This document shows, one piece after another, positions 14,335-24,873 of a stretch of 64,000 nucleotides of DNA. Made by a program: the position numbers and the translations under genes. The stretch covers positions 38,590,513-38,654,512 of the forward strand of contig CAMGYJ010000011.1 of NCBI GenBank assembly GCA_946122785.1, in the 5' to 3' direction. The notes beneath the pieces are model-generated. The model searched no databases. It worked only from the letters and a program-made list of their open reading frames with translations, and had not been told where the DNA came from. The first letter of the stretch is position 1. Every line of letters starts with the position of its first letter. This stretch comes from Linum tenue (Eukaryota > Streptophyta > Magnoliopsida > Malpighiales > Linaceae).

Positions 14335-15093
14335 TTAAGGGCTTTGCTGAAGACAGCCAAACCTCGACAGTATCTTCTGGATGTAGCTCCTCTGTGACAA
14401 GAAAAGCTTCTTCTTCGACCTGTCCCTGTAAATCTCCATACCCAAGATCTTCTGAGCAGCTCCCAAATCCTTCATCTCAAACTCAGCACTGAGAAGCCCC
14501 TTTAACTTCTGGATATCAGACTTCGACCTCGCAGCTATGAGCATATCATCCACATACAGAACTAGATATATCATCGAACCATCCTATGCCTTGCTGTGAT
14601 ATACACAACAATCATATGGACTTCTGTTGTAGCCCAGCTCAAGCATGTAACTGTCAAATCTCTTGTACCACTGCCTCGGAGATTGCTTAAGTCCATACAA
14701 GGACTTCTTCAGCTTACAAACATAGTCTTCTTTTCCCGGAACCTCGAATCCTTCTGGCTGAGTCATGTAAATTTCTTCTTCCAACTCTCCATGCAGGAAA
14801 GTTGTCTTCACGTCTAGCTGCTCGAGCTCCAAGTCATAATGTGCCACTATTGCTAGTAGCACTCTGATCGAAGTATGTCTGACCACTGGTGAGAAAATCT
14901 CATTGTAGTCAACTCCTTCCCTCTGCGAGAAGCCTCGTGCAACCACCCGAGCTTTAAATTTCATGCCCTCTTTGGAAGTGATTCCTTCCTTCTTCTTGTA
15001 GATCCACTTGTTTGTAACAATCTTCCTTCCCTGTGGTCGTTTGACTAGCTCCCAAGTCTGATTCCTATCATGGGATTCCATCTCATCTCCCAT
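14335..15093 (-). pseudogene. Copia reverse transcriptase
   Basis: Two consecutive open pieces (14584-15093 and 14335-14574) give the copia RT: TWELVKRPQGRKIVTNKWIY, KARVVARGFSQREGVDY, ETFSPV replaced by EIFSPV, EQLDVKTTFLHGELEEEIYM, CKLKKSLYGLKQSPRQWYK and the active site YVDDM. A stop separates them near 14580. The region then stops again before the RNase H part. The RT motifs are recognisable, but the frame is interrupted. Confidence 0.9.
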
Positions 15094-15144
15094 TGCGGCA
15101 AGCCACTGATCAGCTTCACCACCCGAAACTGCTTCTCTATAGGA

Positions 15145-16063
15145 CTATGGCTCTCCTGCATCCACTTCCTCAGCAACCTGAAATGAATACGCCACCATGT
15201 CCTCGAAGCCATACCTCTGTGGAGGTACTCCTGCAGTCGCTCTCTTCGGTCTACCGGAAGCCATAGACTGTTGAGCTCCTGCACTGGACTTTGAAGTTTC
15301 CGGCTCTGTAGAAACATCCTCATGTTGATCTTCTCCACCTTGGTGCTCAAACTCACTCTCATTGAGAGTTTGTAGCTCCACCTGTTTATCAACATTCCTG
15401 CTACCTTCAACAACAGTAACCTTCAACATGGGGTTAAACATAGACTTCTCATCAAATATCACATTTCTACTAAGTATAACTCGATGCTCAGAAGGTGACC
15501 AGACTCGAAATCCCTTAACTCCATCTCCGTAACCCACAAATACACCCTTCTTTGCCCTTGGGTTCAGCTTACCCTCATCCACATGATAATAAACAGGACA
15601 CCCAAAAACTTTCAGTGAAGAGTAATCAGCAGGCTTACCATACCACACTTCATAAGGAGTCTTACACTCGATACCTGTGTGAGGTCCACGGTTGATCAGG
15701 AAGCACGCCATGTTTACTGCTTCGGCCCAGAATCCCTTCATCCTTGCAGAATCCGTTGAACTCAGAACTGCATAACTCCAGACCATTGTCCGTTCGCAGC
15801 TTCTTGATCTCTTACCGGTCTGATTCTCCACCAATGTCTTCCACTGCTTGAACTTCGTGAAAGCCTCACTTTTCTGCTTCATCATGAAAATCCAAGTAAA
15901 TCTCGAATAATCATCAATAATAGACAGAAAATACCTGCGGCCTCCAATGGATTCAACTCGTGAAGGACCCCAACAGTCGGAGTGGAGGTAATCCAGTATC
16001 CCCTTCGTCCGGTGGATACCCTTCTTGGAAAACTTGCTGCGATGTAGCTTCCCAAACACACAA
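15145..16063 (-). pseudogene. Copia integrase, with internal deletion
   Basis: It begins within the GAG-pre-integrase region (CVFGKLHRSKF), continues with the first catalytic Asp (LHSDCWGPS) and IIDDYSRFTWIF, then shifts frame near 15790-15830. The second Asp region (RTDNGLE) is out of frame. The segment that normally carries the catalytic Glu (around PQQNGVAER in this family) has been deleted, joining directly to FWAEAVNMACFLINR. The C-terminal part, with KVFGCPVYYHV and GVFVGYGDGVKGFRVW, is present. The insertion of the gypsy element at 16064 cuts the N-terminal side. Confidence 0.9.
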
Positions 16064-18132
16064 TGAAACATCCCGTCTCTTTTCAAAAACCAAACCTTAA
16101 CTCAAACCAAAAATCGGTTACTCCGGAGCAACCCAAACCACTTTTAAAATAACAAACTGACCTTATTTAATAATTTTAAATAAAAAAGCCCCAACACTCG
16201 GGCAAAATCTCAATCTCAAACACTCAAAACAACCCAGAATCTTGAAACTTGAATCTCCAGTACATATACTCATAACCATAAACATAAAATAACTATCAAA
16301 CTTTAACTATACTCTTCACCCAGCTCCCGGACAACTCAGCATCAGTACTGGCACGACCGCTTGCCTCACCTTACTTCTTCACGGGATCCACTTCCGCTAA
16401 CCCTTCCTCAACCTGGTGAGTGAGAAGGGGTCAGTCTCGTCGTTACTTCCTAAGGTCTTTGCCCTTAGAAATCTCCTTGCTAAACACATTATTAGGGAAA
16501 AGCCTTCCTAGCATGAAAGTCGTTCTCGCTTTCTGCTCTTAAATAATCATCCTTACTAAAACACGTTATTCGGGTTCCTGGCTTAGACAAAAGTTGTTCT
16601 CGCTTTCATCCTCAATACTTTAGTCCTTAACAGCTTATAGAAGTTCTCTACTTCTATCTTAACTTATACACACACATACTAGGGACCACCGCGTTACGTA
16701 TCGTCGTCCGGTGTCCCTATCCTCAAGGCAATGGTACTGCATTACGTATCGCCGTCCAGTCCATGCCCGGTCAACTACTGCGTTACGTATCGCCGTCCAG
16801 TAGTGACCCGACCATCTACCGCGTCCAGTAGTGGCCCAACCGCCCGGGGGTTCAATTACCATCAACCATACAACATCACAACCATTCATACATAGCACAA
16901 CGCGTGCCTCCACCCTTACATGCGGTGGGATGCCTCACACACATAATCGCGCTTACTTGAAAATTAAATAACATAACTGAATTAAAAAGGCATAAAATAA
17001 AAGACCTCGACGGAGATTTTACCCCCTTTACACTCACCGTGTTTTCACGTCAACTAGCTTCTTGAACAATCCCCAACCATGTGGATACTCCGTCGTTACA
17101 ACTCCTTGCTCAAAGTGCACAAGCTATTCTATCTCCATAAGACCATGCAACTGCGTAAATAGAATTTGTCAGTTGATGGGAAATTAATCCCAACCCTCTT
17201 CCCACTAATTCACACTACCTTCCCATCCATCCATGCATCAACGTTCACTAATTTGTCCTAATTACCAAGCGGGCTTGTGATTAATTAGTTCTGTGAACTC
17301 CAGGGACCTTCCTTTACAAAATTCCTTCTTAAACTAGAACTAAAATCCCCACACAATCATAGTATGCGTGTATATATATATCCGTGGCTTGCTTCATATT
17401 CCATCGAGAACAAAACCTTTGTGCTCCATAATTGAAAGCACCTGATTCCTCCCTACGAATGGTTGCAAGACCCCAACATCGTGCGCATATGGTTAATCAA
17501 TTTAATCACCCACTTATAAGCTAATTCTTCTGTTTATCCAGCAATCTAAAACCACCCATTCACGCAAAGGACAGTTAATCCCACTTACCTCATCGTTGTT
17601 GAATTTCCCAGGAGCATGGCACGTATGCTCTATTGCTGGCTCTCGGATCGCTAACTCCTCGTCAAACCTCCCGTTCTAACAAAACTGATGTTGCTGCGGT
17701 GATAACTCACACCCCTTTATTTCCGATCGTTACATCCAAATATGAACCCCCAACCCAAGAAATAATAGTATCCCACTAAATTCACTTAAATCCTTAATGC
17801 GTTAGCGTCCTCCAGCCACCAACAATACCCCTTCAATTTCTTCTGTACATACGTTACCCATTGAGAAGGAAACTCCTTTAGCTTAAAGGCTTAAGCCCTT
17901 CAATTCCTATGTACGTTATCCATTTTGGGCAAAAGCCCTGGTTCCTTCAAACGTTGCATCTTAGCCCATTACCTTGTTTTTATTTCTTTTTTTTTTTTAA
18001 TTGCGGCCCAACAAATTCCTTGGTCTTGGTCCTTGGACCTAGCTCGGTTTGATTCAACATTCGATTGCAACTAACAACCCAATCCATACATTTTTTATAG
18101 GTTGGACCTAAACCCAAAGTTGGGGTGTTACA
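16064..18132 (-). repeat. Gypsy-type 3' LTR
   Basis: 2069 bp, highly similar to 51005-53077. Within it, at about 16690-16830, the motif gcgttacgtatcgccgtccag recurs three to four times as a degenerate tandem repeat. It has no coding capacity. Confidence 0.95.
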
Positions 18133-19533
18133 TTTCCTCCGCCCTTATAAAAATTTCGTCCCCGAAATTTGCTCGGAACTGATCTTTCCGTAACACCATT
18201 CTTGTACTTCCTTGAACCCGAAAATTTATTCTTGTTACATCCCCTTCAATGGCGCCCTTTGCTCGCCTCGCATAATACTATTGCACTTCTTATACCTCTT
18301 CTTGACCATAACCTGTATTCTCACCTAGCTTTGTAGCATTCTGAGTTGGTTTGCTTTGTTGGTCCAACTCGTTCAGTAGTTCTTGTTGAACTAAATCAAA
18401 TTCGAGGTATCACATTTCCTCCCCCCTTAAGAAAAATTTCGACCTCGAAATTTGTTCATTGCTGAGAACCTAAGGTCTTGCTTGAGGTAATCCTTCTGCT
18501 ACAAGGACTTATATCTTGTACAACCTGGAGCTATAAACCCTTGCCTCTAATTCGTGTGGTACTTGGTCGACTTATAACTCACCCATTTCTCATGAACCAC
18601 TTACTCAGCTAGCTACTTGCTCAATGCAACTATGACACTCCCCCTTCATAAACGCCATTGATACTATAATGGTTATTATTCTCAATGATTTTTCCTGGGT
18701 CTCTACTTAGGATTTCCCTAAGAAACATCAATGAGATAAATTCTTAGCTAGCCCTATTCAGAACATGACCTGTTGTGAATTCAGTTCTTAACGCGTTCAG
18801 GCCTTGGTCTGTTCTCCATATGCCGACTGCTGACGCCTCTCCTCGAATCTCCTGGCATAGAATTTTGTGGTGAATGTTTTACGTACTGAGGGCTTGATCT
18901 GCTTAATTACACATATGCTAGATCCGAAGTATCGCTTCTTCCCCCTTTCGAACCCTGAGGTTACTGATGGCTTATACTTTTCCTAATACGGTCGGGACCC
19001 CTTTAACGTACGCTTAACTCTAATCCCTGATAAGTCTCCTAGGTCTTTGTATCTCCTAGCTTGTACCTCTTACTTCCATGCCTCAATACGCCTTCTTAGC
19101 CTTTAATCTTTCCCTGCATGATCATCTCTTTGTAACCTACCACTAAGCGCTGAAATTCTCGTACCACTGCTTTTACTTTCTATACTCATTAGAAGTATCC
19201 CGTGCATCTACCCCTAACTTGCGCCCAAATTTATGATCCTTTCGAAACTTATGATGTTCCCTTTTTGACTTGCTTGTGTACTCCTAGGTGAATCACTTAA
19301 TGCTTCCCCATTGTCGCTAGGATTTATACTTCTCACACTATCGACTATGTCATTCTTAGAACTTAGCTGAAGTTCCCCGAAACTCCTATATGCTCTTCCT
19401 CTCCTATGTTCTTTTCCATATAACGTCATAACCCTGGACATATTTGGAAAACCACACTTCCATATTAAAGTTTATCACTGAGCTTCTCAACTCTCGATGG
19501 GTTTCCTATGGTCCCAACTGCCGTATGCTGGCA
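18133..19533 (-). other. Gypsy-type element, 3' internal non-coding part
   Basis: No protein domain is recognisable; the longest minus-strand frame is 75 codons (19214-19441) and resembles nothing I know. At 18133-18170 and again at 18411-18450 the sequence repeats the pattern cctccncccttannaaaaatttcg...cgaaattt. It looks as though the polypurine-tract region has been duplicated. Confidence 0.6.
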
Positions 19534-19542
19534 GTCATCTTA
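19534..19542. repeat. MULE target-site duplication, left copy
   Basis: GTCATCTTA, identical to 49235-49243, adjoins the inverted termini that start GAG. Nine bp is the standard length for Mutator-like elements. Confidence 0.9.
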
Positions 19543-19582
19543 GAGGCATTTTAGTGTGCTTTATAGTATTGGTGCTATAAAA
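19543..19582. repeat. MULE left terminal inverted repeat
   Basis: About 40 bp, pairing with 49190-49234 at roughly 70 percent by eye. The strongest match is TAGTGTGCT-TATAG and GCTATAAAA. The termini are short for a MULE. Confidence 0.8.
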
Positions 19583-19585
19583 CAT

Positions 19586-22190
19586 TTACAGCCATTAGAT
19601 CATGTTCAAACTATATCAACCATTAGATTTTATTTAAATTATTAATATTTTATTTTATTTGTGTGGACATCCGGTACAACCGGTTGTCTGAAATTATTTG
19701 GGCCAAACCATTCTTCTCACCTCTTCTCACCTCTTCTCACGGCCGAAACCATTCTTCTCACCTCTTCTCACCGCCGAAACCATTCTTCCTTCGATCCTCT
19801 TCCTTCGATCCTCTCCACGCAGCTAGCGAGCAGTGAAGACGGCGACAGTGAAGACGGCGAGTAGTGGGTGACGACGAGTGAAGACGGCGAGCAGTGGGTG
19901 ACGACGAGTAGAAGAAGCTTGTCGATTGCAGCGATTCGGATTCCGGATTCCGACGACGACAGTGAAGGCGGCGAGCCGGATTCCGACGACGACAGTGAAG
20001 GCGGCGAGCAAGGGACGACGAGAGCGAGCATCTCTTCGTCGATTGCAAACGAAGACCCTCTTCCCATCGATAGCAAACGAAGACTCTGCACAGAACCCCC
20101 TCTTCCCATCGATAGCAAAAGAAGACCGCTGACCTACCTCCTCCACCGCAACTTTTTTCGGTTAGTATGCCTATCAGTTCTACAATTTTATTCAATTTTC
20201 CGGTTAGTATGGCTATCAGTTTAGGGATTATGTTGGGATGTTCTAGATTTACACATTTCGGTAGGGGGATTGAAATTCCATGCTCGTTTTAGGTTTATGA
20301 GTTTAATTGGTCATGTCCTTTTACCAGGTTGATGTCCTTGTACTATCTTCTTTGTGTTTAGCTTGATAATTAGCTATATATTGACTGATTTAGTGTCAAA
20401 GCAAACTATCAATTCACATATGAGACCTGCTTGTTGATGTCGTGGTATTGGTTTAATTGTGGACCTCATAGATGTAGGTCGATGTTGATCAAAATCCTTC
20501 TGAAAGCCATTGTAGTTCATCTTGTAGACCATCTTATTGTTTACAGAATTAGGGGTGACTTGGTTGATTCTAAACTTGTCATGATAAGTAGCATGTTCTA
20601 CTTCTGCTGGTCAATTTTCCTTGGTGTGGCTGTGTCTCCAGTGGGAAGGAACATGTTGTCAATTCCAAAAAGCTGCTTTTCATATGGACAGAGAGGTCTT
20701 TGTCAAAGCAACGTGGTGTAATGTGGTTGTTGGTTGCTCCTCCATTAACCATACAGCCATAGATTTCCTGCTACTAAAGTTCATTGTGAGTCGATTTACA
20801 CATTGAAGCTTGAAGGGAGAGTTGTGCATGGTTGTGGTTGCCTTGTTGGGTAGTGAACAATTTAATCATGTACCAAAGAGGAAAATGCTTGTCACCAAGA
20901 AAACTCACACTTGGTGAAAGAGCCTAGGAAATAGCATGCATGAACCAAGCAAAGATCATGTGTTCTTTATGTGGTTTTCCACCATAGCTAAATGCTATCT
21001 CATGAAAATGATATCATAAAGTAGTTTTGGAAACTTTTTTTGTTTACTTTTTCATAAATGGAAACTCCATTTCACTTGGAAAACCGGTGTGAGTTGCATG
21101 TGTCGAGAGAGCTATTGCCTTGTTGAGTTACATAATCGTCATTCCAAGCATGCAATTCATCTTGTCTTTGTGAGCGCTGGGAGAGGAGTCCTAATCATGT
21201 TCCCATTGTGGTTAAGCTAGCAACTATTTGTAGTATGCTTGTTGTGTGGATGTATTGTAGAAAAGGGTAATCGAAGCATTTGTCTTCTGTGATTCTTTGC
21301 ATGAGCTTTGCATTAGTCTTATGTGATTCTTTGCATTCATTTGAGCTTTTTATTTCGTTTGAATGCTGGCTCCGTCTACGTTTATGTGATTAGTACCTCA
21401 GTTTACTATTAGAGCAAGATTGTGATGCAATTGATAGGTTATGTCGTGATTCATCAAGTAAACCTTGGACTTCATCTCCTCATGCTTAATCATTAGTTCA
21501 TTCTTTCATGCATTCCAGTATTATTTTTCTGATTAGAGATTCATCTGTAAATATGCACTTCTCACGGCTCGTCTGTAAATATCACGGGCGTGAGATTAAC
21601 CCGTGATATGGTCACAGCTGAAACTCAAAAACACGCCTCACATATGAAAATATCACGGTCGGGAGATGTACCGTTAGATTTTTTTTAAAAAAGGGGGGAG
21701 TTCCAGGGGTTTTCACGGGTTGGGTTCGACAGTATCACGGCCGTGAGATGAGCCGTGTTTGTGTAATTGAAATGCTGGACTTCTCACGGGTGTGAAATTT
21801 CAAGAATTAGCCGTGAGAATATTTAGTGGATGTTTTTAGTTTCACGGCTTATTTTAACGGTCGTGATTTATGAAGCCAAAGCCGTGAGATTGTCTGGAGA
21901 TATGAAAACTTCTCTTTGCTTCTCACGGGTCATGTCACGGCCGTGAGATTTTGCATTTTGGGTGAAATTTAATGAAAGCTGGGTGTTTTGGGTGAAATTT
22001 ATATATGCCAATGGCGGATTTCATGGTTAATTAGTGTACTCAGGTGTTGATGTAGGGGGTTTTCAGTTCTTCTGGTAGTTAGAACTTGTATTTTGTTTGT
22101 ACTCTTCGGCATGCTTATAATTCGTGTTTCAAGGCATGCTTATAATTTTTCTGTTGTTTTAATTTTGCAGTTTGCTAAAATTGTTCTATA
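19586..22190 (+). other. MULE 5' region, leader of the protease gene
   Basis: No gene is certain. 19700-19800 repeats cttctcacctcttctcac and ttccttcgatcctc. 19850-20010 repeats gtgaagacggcgag and attccgacgacgacagtg (two tandem copies of about 33 bp). The region resembles a GC-richer transcribed leader. A cag acceptor at 22168-22170 lies 20 bp before the protease ATG, suggesting a 5' untranslated intron. Confidence 0.4.
21545..21995. repeat. MULE palindrome block A
   Basis: Repeated TCACGGCCGTGAGAT sites (for example 21735 and 21935) and half-sites such as tcacggg, ccgtgagat and gccgtgtt lie just upstream of the protease gene. The phrasing (ttcacgggttg..cgacagtatcacggccgtgagatgagccgtgtt) recurs in blocks B, C, D and E. 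Confidence 0.8.
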
Positions 22191-23389
22191 ATGAAGACGA
22201 AGAGGCATCAAATTTTCAGCACGCGATGTTCTCCTAGGAAAGTATTCTCAGTAGTCTCAAATTTAGAGGCTTGTCAATCAGATGCCATTAGGAGATGTGG
22301 CTTTGGTCGTATTCTTGAAGTCAAAGCAAGAAAGCTACAACGTGAGTTGTTGGAGAAACTTGTTAAGAGCTTTAATCTGGAAGAAAGCACAATTAAGGCG
22401 TATGGGTTGGAAGTGCATATTTCGGCCAAAGATTTCGAGCGAATTATGGGTGTGCCTGAGGGAGGTACTGATATCATCTTGAATGGTGAAGAAGTGGAGG
22501 GAAGATTAGAGGAACTGGAACCATTTAGAGTGTTTTCGACACGTGATTGTGGCCGACAGGCGATTTCCACAAGCTTAATGAAGAAGGAGTTGTCGAAGAT
22601 GAAAGATAGCGACGATCTATTTCTTCAAATGTTTATTTTGTACGTAATGGGGGTGCTATTAGTACCAAGTAGAAGAGAGGACATTTCCTTGTCTTCGGTG
22701 TACGCTGTCACCGATGTTGCAGACATTCCGAAGAAGAATTGGGCATCCTTTTGCTTCAATGAATTGGTCAAATGCATCTGCGACCATAATGCTTATAAAA
22801 GAGAGTATATACCGGGTTGCTTGCTGTTTTTGGAGGTAAATAATTGCTAATCCCGACTTTCTACATATTTGTAATGATTAATCATCATGTTGATTATAGT
22901 ATTTTTTTTTTGTAGTTAATATTCTTGGAGCATGCAAATGGTATTTTCCAAACCGTTGATGGGAGTTTGGATTTGATGAGTTGGGGGAGCGGAGACGTGG
23001 AGTTATTGTTAACAAAAGTGGTAAGATTGATAGTATATTTGATTCTTTTGACAAGTTGGAGCATGCTAATGGTACATTTGGTTCCCTTTTTAATTAATTT
23101 ATAGGTTTCCAGCAGTTCGGGGAAAAGATCAGCTGAGGATGCCGGTTTGAAATCACCTCCAAGGAAACGGGGAAAAAGAGATGGGAAACTGCACAAACCC
23201 GACGGGGATGAGCTGCTTCTCTATGAGCGTATTGATGCTCGGTTTAGTACCATGGAGGGTAGAATTGACAACTTTGGTCAAGAATTTAGAGTGGCAATGG
23301 GTGATGCTGCTTCTAGAGATAATGAGCTAATGAGCCGGGTTGTGAAAATGGAGAACGAATTTCGGGCTTTTAGAGACGAAATCGGTACT

Positions 23390-24729
23390 TGATAGACCGT
23401 CATTTACGCATGTTTTTACCCTCATACTAACACCGTTTGAGGTGTTGATTCTCGTGTTTTAGGCCGATTTCACGCTAGGTTGTGCTTGGTTGTGTTATTT
23501 CAGGTCCTAGTACGTGAATGAAGGCTTAGGAGCGAGTCTGGGGTCGATTGGATGAAGAACGGACGAAGGGCGAGCTTTTGGAGGAGTGCACGGCCAGACC
23601 AGGGGGCTGCACGGCCGTGCACTAAGGCCTTTTGGCCGTGCGCCCCACGACGAGAGCTTGCACGGGCAAAAGCCAGGCTTGCACGGCCGTGCGCCTGGCC
23701 GTGCAAGAAGGCTGAGCATGTTAATGAAACGGTGCGTTTGATGTTGCACGGCCAGAATGGAGTGGTGCACGGCCGTGCACCTGGCCGTGCAACTCGGGGA
23801 GACCGGTTTTAATGTCTATTCCGAGCCAGAAGTGAAAGAATCGTTTTTTCAGAGCAAAAACAGAGCCCTAGAGAGAGAAAGTGCGAAGAACTCATCCTAG
23901 AAGCCATCTTGGAGCTGGATTTCATCAGATCGAGCTTGGAGATCGTCATAGGAGTGATCATCATCGTCCCGGAGCAGATTATCCTCATCGTTATGAGTAT
24001 GACTAATCCGATTCTTGTTTTCTCTTCTCTCTCTATGGAGTAGAACCCTTCTCTCACTTGGGTATGAAGAACCCTAGTTCCTTGTGTTAGGGATTTGATT
24101 GTAATGACTTGGGATGATATTATTGTTTGATTTTAATCGAATGACGCATGTTTCATGAATTGATTTGAGTCTGATCAGCTTGTTTCAATTTCTGCTTCAA
24201 CCTGAGATAGATAGAATCTGATTAGGTTGTTAGAGCTTCTTCATTCGATAGTAGGAGATTGGCTATACGAGAGTTAGCCAGTTTACTGCTTTGTACTGGT
24301 GTTCTTAACGCCAGTAGTGGAGTTCTGTGTTTATAGCCTCAGCTTTCTATCCCGGTGAAGACTAGTCGTCTGCCGGGTAGTTAGACTGAGAGGGCTTGGT
24401 CAGCTTAAGAGATTCCAAGCTACTGTCGGATCTTCCGCAGTCTAATCAACAGTAAATCAACCCAGGGAATTGCAATTGAACCTAACTAAGGGGCTAGGGG
24501 GACTCAATCCCGAGTGACTCTTAACTGCTTTTGAAAACCGAACCATTTCCTGCTTTCTTACTGCTTTTGCTTTAAACAACACTCACTCGACTTAGTTTGC
24601 TAGATAATAGAGAATCACGGAGTAAGCAGTAGATCTAGACCCCGGGTTGATAATATAACTTGCCTGTTACTGCATTCCCGGACTGCGATTACACTTGGTC
24701 GCAGTTTGGTGTTGTGTTTTGGCGTGTCA
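23390..24729 (+). repeat. Athila 5' LTR
   Basis: 1340 bp. By eye it differs from the right LTR at one place (g at 23408, a at 32169). It contains several GCACGGCCGTGC palindromes between 23590 and 23790. Near-identity of the LTRs means a recent insertion. Confidence 0.95.
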
Positions 24730-24735
24730 AGTTTT

Positions 24736-24753
24736 TGGCGCCGTTGCCGGGGA
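24736..24753 (+). other. Athila primer-binding site (tRNA-Asp)
   Basis: TGGCGCCGTTGCCGGGGA lies 6 bp after the LTR end and is complementary to the 3' end of plant tRNA-Asp, as in Athila and Tat elements. The same 18 bases occur at 59821-59838. Confidence 0.9.
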
Positions 24754-24873
24754 CCCTCTAGGTTATTGGAGAAACGTGATAATTTGTTACTCTAGTTTTT
24801 TATTATCTGCATTTTCTTTCTTCCACCTGTGTGCCTTCACGGGTTGTTTCTTCTGAGTGTGTGCAGGTAGTGC

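Noticed and set aside
14596..14817. Plus-strand open frames across the copia and LINE regions
   Set aside because: They are antisense shadows of the minus-strand polyprotein pieces.
19758..20195. Arg/Ser-rich frames in the MULE leader
   Set aside because: They arise from GC-rich short tandem duplications; all frames are low complexity and none has a family.
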